Positions 11,236-24,800 of a stretch of DNA of 64,000 nt are shown here, piece after piece. The translations under genes were made by a program, and so were the position numbers. Position 1 is the stretch's first letter. Each line of letters begins with the position of its first letter. The DNA is from Petrosia ficiformis (Eukaryota; Porifera; Demospongiae; Haplosclerida; Petrosiidae), in assembly GCA_947044365.1 (NCBI GenBank), contig OX345637.1, positions 2,461,001 through 2,525,000 of the forward strand, given 5' to 3'. The notes beneath the pieces are model-generated. The model saw only the letters and a program-made list of their open reading frames with translations. It did no database searches and was not told the DNA's origin.

Positions 11236-11607
11236 GTATTAGCAGGAGCTTATGAGCGCCATGATGTGGTGCAAAAAAGCGTCAAACTGCAGTATATTTT
11301 GCAAATCATCTGTTGTCAAATCACTGCCATCCCAGAAATCTGTGCATTGGTTCTTTTGATCACAATTTCTAAACGACAAATCAGATTCAGACAGTGGCTT
11401 GACTGTTCTTCTGCACGAGTTCATTCAACATTGTTTTTGACTATTATTCTAATAATTTTCCTACCCACTTTGGAAAACGTATCTTAAACCTGGCCTTTTG
11501 ACCATATTTGGAGTTTTGCTGAAAGTGCAATTCAACAACAGATGGATGGATAGTGCAGTTTGACGCTCTTTCTCACCACTTTGTGCCACTCATAAGTTCC
11601 TGGTATT
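11236..11607. mobile_element. MITE with long terminal inverted repeats, copy 1
   Basis: The left end (attagcaggagcttatgagc) and right end (cactcataagttcctggtat) are diverged inverted copies extending about 70 bp, to 'catctgttgtc' on both sides. A second copy with the same interior is at 16289-16646. No coding capacity is visible. Confidence 0.65.
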
Positions 11608-12124
11608 ACCCACATGTCCAGATTAGCCTTTAGATGTCCAAGACATCTAAAGTAATCCTTACAAAATGCTATTATCATCTAAAGGCAAATCAGGACATCA
11701 TTGTAATTATTATATATAAATATTGTAATTATTCTAGAATGTATATTAGAATATAAATTATATATTCTAGAAATACCATGATATTACTAAATATGGTAGC
11801 AAATCGACAAACAATAATTATGTTTAGTTGATTTACTACCATATTTGTTTTTGTTCTAAAGATATAATTTTTATAAAGATAAAATAAAATACTGTTAAAA
11901 ATCAGGCTATGAACACTGATCTTTAAGTAACACAAATACACTAATAAGACTGCATTTATAAATAATCATCTATAGTAATTACTAATAGTATAAAATGGCT
12001 AGTTAACATTATCCTAGAAATATACAAACATTCACTGGCTAGAAAATTCATTATTCATTGGTTCCTTAACATATATACATACATACGTACGTACATGTAC
12101 ATTATAATACATACATACATACCA

Positions 12125-12489
12125 GGGCATAAACAAAGGTGGTAACATTCGAAGGTTCGTTATAATTCCTTACCTTCGAAGGTAGAATCCATTCCACAAA
12201 GGTTCGCAATTAACACGTGGTTAATTATTTGCTGCAATAATTATTTATAACTCTTAATTAATTATTACATTTGTCACGTGGAGATTGATAATGGCTGAGA
12301 GTGAAGAGACCATGGACGAGAATGTACTGAATCTCATCTGCCATCTTCTGAATTAAGAGGTCTCCCATTAGATAAACACTTGTATAGGTACAAAGTTAAC
12401 ACATTCATAGTGTTACACCTTCGTGAACCTTCTTGTTCTAGTTGAAACAAACCTTCGAAGGTGTAAAAATCACCTTCGTTTATGCCCAC
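12125..12489. mobile_element. MITE with gggcataaac termini
   Basis: Ends are inverted: cagggcataaacaaaggtgg on the left and the reverse complement of gtgggcataaacgaaggtga on the right, each followed by CCTTCGAAGG-type palindromes. Flanking acatac on both sides may be the target duplication. Inside, an ATG at 12291 opens a short frame (MAESEETMDENVLNLICH) that soon stops. It could be a leftover of an autonomous parent's first exon. Confidence 0.6.
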
Positions 12490-12639
12490 ATACTCACTGA
12501 CTGATTAGTATTGTATATAAGTAAGTGTGTAAACATATCAAATGTTGTTACAACAAAGGTTTTAACCACATCAAACAATAATGTGTCTGATTGTAGGAAT
12601 TTAATTAACATTTACAAATTAATAGACAGGTTAATCATG

Positions 12640-13029
12640 TAATGTGTGTCTCACACGTTCAGGTAAGTATTTAGTAAGTATTTATATACTATAATATATA
12701 AGTGTTTAGGGTTTCATGAAGGACATCTTGTCACAGAGGGGAAGAATCAATTATGTGAATCACAGTGCTCCTTTTGGAAGGGGTGAGTCTACCTCGGAAA
12801 GCATTTAAATTTATGCTCTCACATATGTGAGTTTATGCCCTGATACATACATGTACATATATACATACATACATACATAGTTTACATACATAGAAACATA
12901 CTACATACATACTACATACATGTACATACTACATACATGTACATACATATAGACTTATGTATATACGTACATACATGTACATACAAACAGACATATGTAT
13001 GCACGTACATACATACATTTATACATACA
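12640..13029 (+). other. Intergenic stretch with one exon-like segment
   Basis: Between 12709 and 12785 a segment bounded by gtttag and ggtgagt reads FHEGHLVTEGKNQLCESQCS in one frame. No partner exons were found and the protein is not recognised. The remainder (12840-13030) is tacatacatg-rich. Confidence 0.2.
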
Positions 13030-13255
13030 TACCAGAGTTTTCGAGAAGTTTTGAAGCATGTGCCAAATTGACTTAACAATGATTAGTTGTGTGTGCCATT
13101 CGGAATAGCCAATTAACAAAGAGTTAATGCTGTTAGTGACAATGTAATAATAATTAACTGTGCTATTGGCCCAAAGGGATAACTGTGCAGTACCAAATAA
13201 GAAGCGCTTTGAGCCAATGGTGTGCCATATCAGCTTATCAAAAACACTGATACAT
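13030..13255. repeat. Dispersed repeat copy
   Basis: Contains 'aacaaagagttaatgctgtt', 'gataactgtgcagtaccaaa' and 'cagcttatcaaaaacactga', matched at 11085-11235 and, most completely, at 16645-16790. Confidence 0.65.
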
Positions 13256-16200
13256 ACATACATACATACATACATACATACATGATTTGTTTTGATTTAC
13301 TTTTGTCTGAATTACTTTTTATTTGTTTGGATTCCCAAATGAATTTATTAAAGCAGATCTTGTTGCTAAACTGACTCAACTTGCTGAAAGATATCCTTTC
13401 TACTCTCAATTGATTTCAATATAACATGATATAATAATAATTGATGTGTCATCATTACACACTGATTCTGTGGAATATCACAATTAATTTTTTGTAGACA
13501 AATTGGGCATTATAGATATGTCTATATGTACATCAATGTACAACATACATGTACATGTACATGTACTATTGATGCTAACATAATGTATTGATTTACATAA
13601 TTATTTTATTTTGAACTGTCTGTAGAATAGTCTCATAACAATATTTATGACAACCGTGCATACATTTAACAATATTTATGACAACCGTGCATACATGTAC
13701 ATGTATGCACGGTTAATTTATGCTCTCTGAGATAGGTTCTGGAGGTTTGTAATTTAGAGGTAGAATTGATATAATTATTAGCAACACCTACAAATAGAGG
13801 GGATACACAGTGGTACGGTAATAAATCTTGACATTTCTTTTGCCACTGAGGAAGCACAGTGGTTTTATATTGCATAATTATATAATAATATATATATATT
13901 TATATAATATACACATAGCTAATATATATATATATATTATTCTAAATTTTATATATCATTTTCAAATATAACAACTAATAATATAATATAAATTCACTAT
14001 ATTCCCAATCATCATTATAAATTTTATCAAGTTGCAAAACATTTGTTTACATCTAAACATTCTTATATATAACATCCAATACAGTCATTCACTTACTTTT
14101 GATATGGCAAGTTCCAGAGTCATTTCAGGCGCTCCACATCATTATTTCAGTGTCCAAAGCCTCTGTCATGAGCTTTAGGAAGCTTTCTAGTTGTAAAACA
14201 ATGGATAATAACACACTTTCAGACAAAAAGAAACATAACTTTCCTCATCACGTGCTCTACAATGTTCCAATACTGTAAAAGCAGTTTTGACGCTTGCTTC
14301 GTCATCTAGACTATAGGGGTTTTCCCTGTCTAGTAGATATTTTTGTGATGCCTTGGCGCTTGAAGGCAGGTCATCGTCCACGCACGCGGCTGTTATTAGA
14401 TTATATTTTAGTTTCTTGTGGACCAGGTGATGGTGCAATGTTATCATCATGCATCTTGGCTAGTCGACCCTGGATTTTCCACTCCTCATTGCATATTTTG
14501 TTATTTCAGTATTAGGACAATACTTAAGAATCAGTACTATAATTTTTTTAAATATAAATAAATATAAATTCCTCCCAGTTCAAGTTTTGCAATGTAGATG
14601 AAAAGATAATAATACAATAATTATGATGCATGTAGACAAATAGATATGAAGACAGGTAGACGGACATGTGCATATCATAACTATATTTTACATGATAGCT
14701 TGAAAGACTTGTCTAGTTGTAAATATTCATTTCTAGAGAATGGAATCTCAAACAGTGAGGACTTCCATTGGGAAAGGTGGCCTGTAAAATGCATATATCA
14801 TAATACATATGCATGTATAATTGTACATGTATCTATAATATATGTACAGCATATTTACAATGTATGCATTATACATTATACAATTATGTACACTAGGGCT
14901 GGGAAAGATTTGAACTTTCATTAGTTTGCTGTGCATTTGAAGCTAAGCGTGTTCCAGAAAAGGTTTGAACTTTGAAGGATGTGTTACTGGGTGCTCCTGC
15001 AAGTCATATTACTCAGTTAAGCAATGTAAAATCATAGTAGAAACAGGAACACAACTACTACTAGTTATATGGCAATAATCCAGTTTTGGAGGCTTTCTAT
15101 AGGCAATTGATGTAAGACCAACATTGATAAAAACATGTGAACCTTCAAAGCATCAAAGCCAATATTGAATAATCCTCTCAGCATTAATGTACATATATGT
15201 ACATATCATGAACATGTATGGTACATCACTGTACTGTACTATATTGTATTATAGGTATAATGTAGATAGCGTAAATGTAGATTGTTGGATACCGGTAGAT
15301 GGATGAATGGGGATTGACAGATAGATAGATTAATGATTCAGAGAGATTCATACTTTTTGGTCTTTCAAACTATTTCAATAGTTGATGGAGCTGTCTCTCA
15401 TGATCGACCACCAAGAATCACTCATATGGCCACCATTAGAGTAGTTTCACTCTGAATTTTATGTACATTAATAAAAAATTAATCCACCCATCTAAAAGAA
15501 TAAAGAGTATGTAGATTAGTTATGAAATTAATATTCATTTATCCAAATATTCATTTGTTACTTGTTACATAATTTCCAAAAAGGGACACTTTCCTTCAAA
15601 ATCATATTGATCAAATGCTTACATATTATCTCTCCGTATTCCAACAATTTGTATAGGAAGCAGTGTTTTTATATGGTCATAAGGAGTACCATTGACAGTT
15701 ATCTATGATTATATTGTCATTAATAGCATTAAATGTTTGTTAGTTTGCTCAAAAATGTATTCCCAATAGCACACACATTCACCATTGTTGAGCCTATTTG
15801 GCTCATGTTCCAAAGTATCTAAACCTTCGATAGGAATTCAATGATATTTAGTATCCAGGAAGAGCTATTATTAAGCTTCATCACATCCTGTACAAAATGG
15901 TTGAATGACAAGTGACTAGCAGTGCTTGATCAAAATTATTTGTGTCCCTTTTTAAAAATTATTATAAGTCACATTTTTGGTATTTCAATTCAATTTGTGG
16001 CATTCAATTATTAATTAATTTTATTGTTTGTGCATGTGCAGAAACTGAACATGTAATCATTAATGATAAAATCACCACCGAGACCATCGTTGCTCAATCT
16101 GTGTAGTCATCTTTAGAGGTTCGAACACAGAATAAAAAATTGAGGTTCTTGTCCTAAACAAACATACAACAACACAGTAAGCTATTTCTAATGACAAGTA

Positions 16201-16288
16201 AACATTCAGATATTCAAAAAGATAGATGAAATAATGATGAATAACAGTGATTGAGAGGTGGAGTTACGGTATGATATAGTCATACATT
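13256..16288. other. Gene-poor AT-rich stretch
   Basis: Contains a 33-bp direct repeat ending in 'gacaaccgtgcatacat' at about 13650-13700 with an adjoining palindrome, and a TA-rich run at 13880-13940. A minus-strand open frame at 14187-14450 (SSAKASQKYLLDRENPYSLD) matches no family I recognise. Elsewhere I see no exon, RNA gene or clear transposon end. Confidence 0.5.
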
Positions 16289-16646
16289 TGTATTAGCAGG
16301 AGCTCATGACTTCCACGAAGTGGTGCAAAAGTGCATCAGACTTCAGTATATTTTGCAAATCATCTGTTGTCGAATCACTGCCATCCCAGATATCTGTGCA
16401 TTGGTTCTTTTGATCACAATTTCATCTCTACTGAATTAGCTTCAGACTGTGGCTTGACTGTTCTCCTGCACGAGTTCGTTTAACATTGTTTGTGACTATG
16501 ATTCCCACCCACTTTAGAAAACTTATATTTAACATGGCCTTTTGACCATATTTGGAGTTTTGCTGAAAGTGTTCGACAACAGATGGTTAGTGCAGTTTGA
16601 AGCTCCTTCTCACCACTTTGCACCACTCATAAGCTCCTTGTATTAA
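16289..16646. mobile_element. MITE with long terminal inverted repeats, copy 2
   Basis: Same family as 11236-11607. The left end tattagcaggagctcatgac and the right end cactcataagctccttgtat are inverted repeats. It is nested in the dispersed repeat that continues at 16647-16790. Confidence 0.65.
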
Positions 16647-16855
16647 CAAAAAGTTATTGCTGTTAGTGACAATAATTATAATTATATATATAATTAACTG
16701 TGCTATTGGCCCAAAGAGATAACTGTGCAGTGCGAAATAAGAAGTGCTTTGGGCCAATGGTGTGCCATATGAGCTTATCAAAAACACTGATACATACATA
16801 CATATATAGTTTTGATTACTTTCGTCTGATTTACTTTTTATTTGTTTGGATTCCC
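16647..16855. repeat. Dispersed repeat copy next to MITE
   Basis: Carries 'aactgtgctattggcccaaa' and 'cttatcaaaaacactgatac', then 'ttactttttatttgtttgga'. It matches 13140-13330 in order. Confidence 0.6.
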
Positions 16856-16929
16856 TTTTTCTCTGTCAATTGGCTATGTAACGTCATCCTCATGGTTAAA
16901 GATAAAATTATCTCCTATGCACACAAATA

Positions 16930-19651
16930 AACATGGAGCTCTACATATGTCCGACAAAAGGTCAAAATTTGGGAAAGATTTTAGGTAATGTACATACATA
17001 CATACATGTACATACATACATACATACACACCATATATCCTTAAAGAAACACCTCTCCTGAATAAGCCTGTCTTGTTTAGATGCTAGAAGCCGCCACCAG
17101 AAGCTCCTGGAAATCCTCCTATTGCAACTAAAATTAACCAGTCAATAAGTAATTAGCTTATAAGATATTACATACATGAACGTATGTACATACATGTATA
17201 TGAACTGTTGCTTCAGTTTTGACACAAATGATACTATATGTGATTTGGATACTATACTGATACTGTATATGATGTGGATATTTAGACAGTGTTAATGTTG
17301 TACCTATAAGACCAATGGATGCATGTATATACATGTATGTATGTATGTACATGTATGTGTATATGTAAAATGATAACACCTCCAGTTTTAATAGTACCTC
17401 TTGTAGTACTGGAGGTAGTAGACATGATACTAGATATTACTCTATTCAATAAATTTAATTGTAACATAGATTATGTGTCATTCTGTTCAATGTAACAATG
17501 TCATGTGATTTTGGGATATACCATGCTGATGAGACCCAATAGGTGGAAACAGTCTGATTATTGAGATTATACATGGTTTGCTCTGAAAACAAAATGTATA
17601 TTCTAAATTCCATGTATTAAGGTATGTATGTCAATAAGGGTGTGTACATTCAGTTATTAACATTATGATATTAAAATATAGTACATATAGTATAATGTAG
17701 TACATTTATAAACCACACCTCTAATTAATTACATTCTTTACCGCACTCTACGATGCTAACCTCTGTAATTGCATTGCCTCTTTTAAGTATAATAATTAGG
17801 GCTGGGAATTTAGCGGAATTTTAAAATCGATTATCACGAAATTAATTGATTAATCATGAATGCTAATTAATGGGTGTGTCTTTAGGTACTTCAATTGGTA
17901 ATTCTATACTTTAGTTACTGTGTCACATGTTACTTAGCACTGATGTGCAGTACACATCAAATTGTATCCATTGTTGCTTCTAAATTTGAAGTCGACAAGA
18001 TTCTTCATTAATAATTATTGATCCCAGTATTAGTAATAATTATTATTGTTAATTGTGCATACCAACTGCATAAAAGAGTTTATGGGCATGCTACTTGTAG
18101 AACTTATACCCTCTGGTCCATTTACATATACTTTATGAAAGAACGACATTAATTTGGAGTCACTTGACAAGTGATGTCCAAGATTGCCATCAAAGACTAA
18201 GATCACTTTGATACTTTGATACTGATTGAACCCTAACCACAAGGGAACCCTAACCCTACCCTAAATGAACCACAAAATAATATTCATGAGATGTTGATGG
18301 CAAAGTTGGCCATTAATACACTTGACAGGAATTAAGACCTATAGTTAACAGGAGTAAATAAACCTCCAATAAGGATAGGATGAGATTATGGTAAATGGCA
18401 CCTCGCCTTAAATGAAACCCTAGATACAATGAAACAGACAGGACAGCTAGATTAACAGACATACAAACTAAACATGAAATTAGTCTCGCCAGGCCAGCCC
18501 CTCACACGCTACGTGAGAAGAGGGTCTGGTCAAACTCACATGTTGCATTCGTGTTTAACACGGCACAGTTTTTGTGGAATATGTGTCTTCAAAGCTGATA
18601 TGCATATGTGTCCATAATTCTTCAGTATGACGAGAATGGATGAAACTGTTAATGATAATATGGTTTACTGCAGTGAGTTTTGAACAGATCAACATGTATA
18701 TAAACAAGTATATGTACATGTATTGAACAGTATCACAACACAATATTAATTATCATAGTTAACCCTCACCCATGTAGAGCAAAGGGTTACTGTAATCATT
18801 TTATTATTAAAAATATGGCAATATGATTGAATAGAACAATATTAAAATTTTGGCCATTTTCTGTGAGCCATCATGTACATGTATATGTATATAATCATAT
18901 AATTGTTATTAACCTGAGCGTGTAGGCGAAGGGTTATAGTAGTCTTCTTGTGTGTGTGTGTGGGTGTGGGTGTGTGTGTGTGTGTGTGTCTGTGTGTTAC
19001 CGCTTGATCTCCACAACTGCAAGGTCTTACTGTATTCTGAGCATATCTGCAGAATACTGGTATATTGCAGAGAAACAGCTGTGTAAATTCTCGTCGATCT
19101 GTCGCCATCTTGAAATTTTATCGTTTTTGCTCATGTCAGCAGAAAACACTGAAACACTAACTTCTGTTTCTTTGAAGCTTTGTTTCTTGGGCTTTGTCTA
19201 TCGTCCTAACGAGTATTTATACAGCTATTTGTGAAGTTTTGTCCAGAAATTCGCTAGTTCTCTATCCCCATAATTTGCATATTCATGATGTACTACCGAC
19301 TTCCTAGTGATGATACGAATGGTGTGTTCCTGGCTATTGCAATGAGTTACTTAGACGAAGTTGTTCTAAAGCCATGCTGTTTAGCAATAGCTGGCGAGTG
19401 TCTGCACTTTAGTGCATTCATTTATAATATAAAAAAAAATTTCATTGGGTTGCTATAATAATTAACTGGTTCAATAACAAGTGATTACAAATGAGGCATT
19501 TGATTACAAGTCAAAATATTTGATGGTCACTAATATACAAAGAGGTATAATACATATCAACATGTACAATTACCACTATATATTGTTGGTGTTTCTAAAT
19601 AAAGCCCAGTAGTTTTTATATTCATATGTGCCTACCACATGGAAGTATGGT
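16930..19651. other. Gene-poor stretch with repeat fragments
   Basis: Small catacata runs occur near 16990 and 17340. The 'cagcccctcacac...gtgagaag' segment near 18495 recurs inside the kelch-kinase introns (22120, 22510). A 'gcgaagggttatagtagtct' segment with a GT-rich run (18920-18990) looks like a dispersed repeat. Two short minus-strand exon-like pieces at 17070-17130 and 17380-17440 could not be joined. No gene is supported. Confidence 0.5.
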
Positions 19652-20068
19652 CAGTGGCGTACCTGAGCCCGGGCCTACCCGGGCCTGGGCCTGGGCATCA
19701 ATGATCAAACTGATTATTGATAATTATATTCATTATTAATTGTTTTGTATAATAATTATATTCATAATTATGCATACTTGTAATAACCATTAACCACGTC
19801 GTAATAACCAAACCACGTTGTGATGTGAGCGATCGTTTTCCGAGAATTAAAACTTAATTGAGAACAATAATGACTGAGAAGAGACTCACAAATATCACAC
19901 TTTTATCCATCGAGAATAATCTAATGGACAGTATTTGTTTGGAAGACAGAATTCGAAGGAAAAGAGTGTTGCCTTAATACTTTTGTATAAAATTATAACT
20001 ATTAATAACAAACTGAACACGCCTACTTCCGGGGCCCTACCATCAATTTTCTTCCAGGTACGCCCCTG
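19652..20068. mobile_element. hAT-type MITE with 8-bp target duplication
   Basis: The 417-bp element starts CAGTGGCGTACCTG and ends with the inverted CAGGTACGCCCCTG. It is flanked on both sides by a perfect 8-bp direct repeat, AGTATGGT (19644-19651 and 20069-20076). The 8-bp duplication and CAG-type ends fit the hAT superfamily. The interior is noncoding. Confidence 0.8.
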
Positions 20069-20129
20069 AGTATGGTCCTCTTTAATATGTTGGATTATCA
20101 CACATCATACTAGTAGGAAAATAAACAGG

Positions 20130-20580
20130 TTGAAAGGAGAGACATGGATAGACAGAGGATGGATGAATGGATGGATGGATGGATGGATAAATAGATGGAT
20201 GGATGTAAAGATAAATGGATAGATGGAACGACATAATACATGAATGGATGTAAAGATGGATGCATAGATGGATGAATGGAAAGGTGGATACATGTAGATG
20301 GATGATGAAAAGATGGATAGACAGACAAGGGTAGGTCAATGGATGAATAAATTGATGCATGGATGGACAGACGTATATGGATGAATGGATGGACAAACAT
20401 GGATAGATGGATGGATGGATGGATAGATGGATAGACAGATGGATGGATGGATAGACACATCGGGAAGGATGAATGAATGGACAGACATGGATAGGTTGAT
20501 GAATGGATGAATGGATGTAAAGCAGATGGATGGATAGACGGATGGATGGATGGATGGATGGATGGATGGATAGACAGACA
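20130..20580. repeat. GGAT tetranucleotide array
   Basis: Imperfect ggatggatagat repeats of about 450 bp. The minus-strand Ile-His-Pro-Ser frames are repeat artefacts. Confidence 0.95.
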
Positions 20581-20954
20581 TGATCTTCGTAATGCTAGTA
20601 ACATATTTTGAACTGCACAGGGGTCAATTGTCACATATACATGTATGTGATATCAGTCCTCTAAGGGTTAATTAAAGGACCTTGTAGAAATGTGGGAATA
20701 TATTTCAGGTAAAATAGCCAGCTATTAGCCCATAGCCACTATATGGATGTGGTTAGTGGATGTTACTTACTAATGATGAAATGAGATTTATAGTGAACAT
20801 GTCTATACCCAACTCAATATGACACAACATATAAATCTATATAACACACCTTGAAATGTTGACTATAAGAATTTAAGAACACATAATATACAATTATACA
20901 TACATACATGTAAATAATATATTTATGTAAGTATGTATAATTGTATACATGTAC

Positions 20955-21135
20955 ATGTATGTATGCATGTATTGCTTTGTGTATGTATATAATTATGCAT
21001 GTACATGTATGTACATGTAGGTATGTATATATTAATGTAGATTTATGTACATTAATATATACATACATACATGTACATACATGTACATGCATAATTATAT
21101 ACATACACAAAGCAATACATGCATACATAGTTTAT
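20955..21135. repeat. Long near-perfect palindrome
   Basis: The left arm from 'tgtattgctttgtgtatgta' is repeated inverted as 'tacatacacaaagcaataca' near 21105, with arms of about 75-80 bp around a short centre near 21045. It is built of TACATGTA-like words and could form a hairpin or cruciform. Confidence 0.8.
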
Positions 21136-21437
21136 ATACATGTACATGTATCATAGCATATATACATCCTTATATGTTTTGAATATTAACACTATTCCAA
21201 TGTATGAAACATGGTACATTCATAAACACACATACACATAATCATGTATTATATAAAATGTATATAGCAGGTCTTATTTCCCTGGTACGGTGTGATGAAT
21301 ATATCCCATACATATACTATATACAATAGTTTCATATGGAATAGTATGCACTCAATGATATCTACTCATATTCACTTTGTATCTCAACAGGTAGGAAGGG
21401 AAATATAGACATGTAACTACAAATGTACCATCCTCAA

Positions 21438-21588
21438 CAGGGCATTTGGGAAATCTAAATGTTGTGCGATTACTTCCAGCAGTGACACTTGACACCGCGG
21501 CACTAATCAATCAAGTCTGGATACTACTAGTTAGAGATGAGGGTGAAGGATTCCAGGTCCACTCTCACCTCTATGAAACACACTACTA
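21438..21588 (+). other. Unassigned exon-like frame upstream of kelch-kinase A
   Basis: After 'cctcaacag' an open frame reads GHLGNLNVVRLLPAVTLD, then a hydrophobic VWILLV, and ends YETHY-stop at about 21588. Composition looks coding, but no partner exon or family is recognised and unit 2 has no copy. It may be the last exon of an unrelated gene. Confidence 0.25.
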
Positions 21589-21800
21589 AATATCTTAATA
21601 TACACTTATATACACTGTCAGTATAATAGTAGAGTAAATGTATACATACCTCACTCTAGTAGCATTCACCACCCACATTTCTAATTATATAGATTATAAC
21701 AATATTCATAGTTAATTAAATATCACATGATGTTATAATTAAAATGCGTTGCCATTGTCACTGAAAACAGTAAACAAATTTCTAACCATCATCTTGTAGA

Positions 21801-24800
21801 ATGGCCACTAGATATGTAGGAAAAGGTATGTTTAGTTAATTGTAGTAATAGCAAACTTGTGATAATTATCATATTCTACAGATTATTATGAACCAAAAGC
21901 AAGAAATGAACACTGCACAGAAATAATAGCAAGAAAACTATATTGTTGGGGAGGAGTACAGAGTGGTCTACCAATAGTTCATGAGAGTGAGGAGAAGAGA
22001 CTATTTCTTTCAGTTATTGAGATATTTGATATAGAAACTGGTAAGTCTGAATACACTACTAATATATGTACAACTTTTAATATTCAACATAAATAGATGT
22101 AACCTTGTGTAGCCAACCCCTCACACTATATGATATAGGAGGGTCTGGTATGTAGCTATAGTATGTCTCATTCTGAGAGCCACTGGAAATACAGTAGTGT
22201 GTAAGTAGATTTTAACTGCAAAAACTAATTATGTGTTAGTGAATAAACTTTTGTAATCTCTAACTCTCAAATGTTAGAAGACTCAGGATTCTAACTTACA
22301 TGGCTAGAATGAAGAAAGCGTTTTAATGTCTATCCATTTTCAACTCACTGTTGAGTTCTACTGGTAGCTCTCAGAACAACACATGCAATAGGTATATACC
22401 ATGACTTGAATTATAATTAAAAGGAATTTGAGCAAATTCAAGCAACCTTTTACTGAACAGCCATTTTGTAGATGTAATTATCATTCCTCCTAGTCTCTTC
22501 CCCAGCCTCACACACCATGTGAGAAAGGTCAAGCGACTTTATAACAATTTCCTGACTGTGCTGACTCAGAATACCGAAAATTGTATACTCCAATAGAATT
22601 GAAGTACATGTATACTGTCATGTGATCAAATGTCATATAACTAGATGTGTTATTTGAAAATGTGGAGGAAACCATTTTTCTCAGACAGAAGATTTCAATA
22701 AGTCTTCTATTCATGATTACTATTCATTATCAATGTTTGTGGCAAATCATGGCTATGAAAGTAGATCTATACTACTACAGAACATGATGAATGTTTGGAA
22801 AGTTTTGTGTATTAGAAAAAATTGTTTGTTAAGTTTTCAACTTGGAAAAGAGCTGACATTGTTTATAAGCATGTCTACCATTAAGTTTTGATACATAGTG
22901 AGTATGGGAAAATAACTAGTCCCTGATGTTACACTAAATATTCACTTGAATATAGCTAATATTACATGAGGATTCATCACAACCAAGAAATTACTATAAA
23001 ATCAATAATGACTTCTCACATGATGGTTGAAGCTGGAGACAAGAGTATGAAATTTGTTTGGTTTCCTTTACAAAATGGCTGAAGGCAGCAGTACTGACAC
23101 ACTTAGTAGGATTTATTACTAGATACATGTATGTACTAGTATAGTTACTATACTACACATGTATTAAATACCAGTCATTTACATACTAATAGTATATCAC
23201 ACATGTATTATACACATGTCATATACATCAAACACCTTTCATATACTATATAATAGTATAGTACAATAATAACAGGATATTGTATTATAGTAATAATGTG
23301 TCTCATGTATTAGGTATTATACACCTGTGAGGGCGGTATCAGGAATACATGCATGAGAGCAGTTCTTCATTTAGAGCCCAACAGCTCAAATTGGAGCAAT
23401 AACGAGTACATGTATTCCTGATACTGCCCTCATAGACGTATAATAATTAGTCTGTTGCAATTGTTTAGGTGTATCAAACACACCAACAATTATGCAATTG
23501 GCTTCTATACTTACGACGCAATTGTTACAATGGGTAGGTTGTGACATAATGCAGGCAAGTGAAGAAAAAAGCAGCTCTTTCCTAAACTTTCATTAACTTT
23601 GGGCGGGATGTGGTTATATGGGTGGGCAGTATCAATATATTGCACTTCACTATGGTCTATATGTACTGTATTGTCCTGTCGGTGTCTTTGATATGCCCAC
23701 TCAATGTTCTCAACACATATTAATCTCTGTATAATCCATGATAATAACTGAACAGTACAATATAAATATTATTTTCATATATATAATATTATATTGTAGT
23801 TATCATAATATTTATATTGTAGTTATTGTAAATTAAATTAATTAATAAAAATAGTTATTTGTACTAAGTGAGGATTTTGTTTCAAGGGAACTGTCACATG
23901 ACAAGCAGTTAGGAAAAGTATGTTAGTCAGGAGTGTGGTCTTATGAATATCAATAAGAATTAATTTCATTATGAATATGTACTCACAATAATGTTAACAG
24001 TCCTCATCTATTACATAAATGTACCTCTGGGTAGGTGAGTGAAGTGGGAGGATGATGATTTAGATTTATAGATTTGAATCTCTAACTGATAAATCCTAAG
24101 ACTGAGAATACCCTGGATTGGGAACATGGATGCAATGATCATCAACCTCGATCACTCATGACTAACATATATAATTATGATCCCTTTAATGGCTTGTAGT
24201 AAATATATTTATATTATTCTTGATAATTATCATATTACATATTATAATAAACTATAATACACTAATATAATGAACACGGTGAAGATACATTAATTCACTT
24301 TTCTGTATATACAGGTTTATGGAGTCAACAAAATACATCTGGACATCCTCCTATAGGAGTATCTGGTTATTCATCATGTACAATTAGGAACAACATATAT
24401 TATTTCAGAGGCTGGTGTGGTCATGATTATTGCCGTCACAACAGCTTATCTTCTTTAAATGTAGAAAATTTAGTCTTTAATGAATTATATACAACAAGTG
24501 AACATGAAAGTGCCCCTGTGAAGAAATTCTATAGTGGTATGATCTCATTTCGGACAGAGAAGAATGAAGAGTCTCTTTTAGTAGTTGGTGGATGTTTTCG
24601 AGGATATTTTGTAGGATCACCTACGTACAAACAAACTGGAGCACAATATACCGATGACAGAACCAATGAGTCACATATATTTAATATTACAACTGGTGAG
24701 TATATCATTGCATCATACTATCAAATATCATATTCAGTATATTCGTGTGAAGATGACTCATAATAATTATAAATTATCATAATTATAATGTGTTGTTTGA

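Noticed and set aside
17070..17470. Small minus-strand gene ending in a Gly-rich tail (VAIGGFPGASGGGF)
   Set aside because: Candidate exons could not be joined with proper acceptors, and the middle is tacatgta-type repeat.
18920..19234. Plus-strand 94-codon frame after the GT-rich run
   Set aside because: It begins inside a GT microsatellite and continues through what looks like a dispersed repeat, with no recognised domain.
20082..20634. Minus-strand frames of Ile-His-Pro-Ser repeats
   Set aside because: Product of the GGAT tetranucleotide array; no flanking coding signal.
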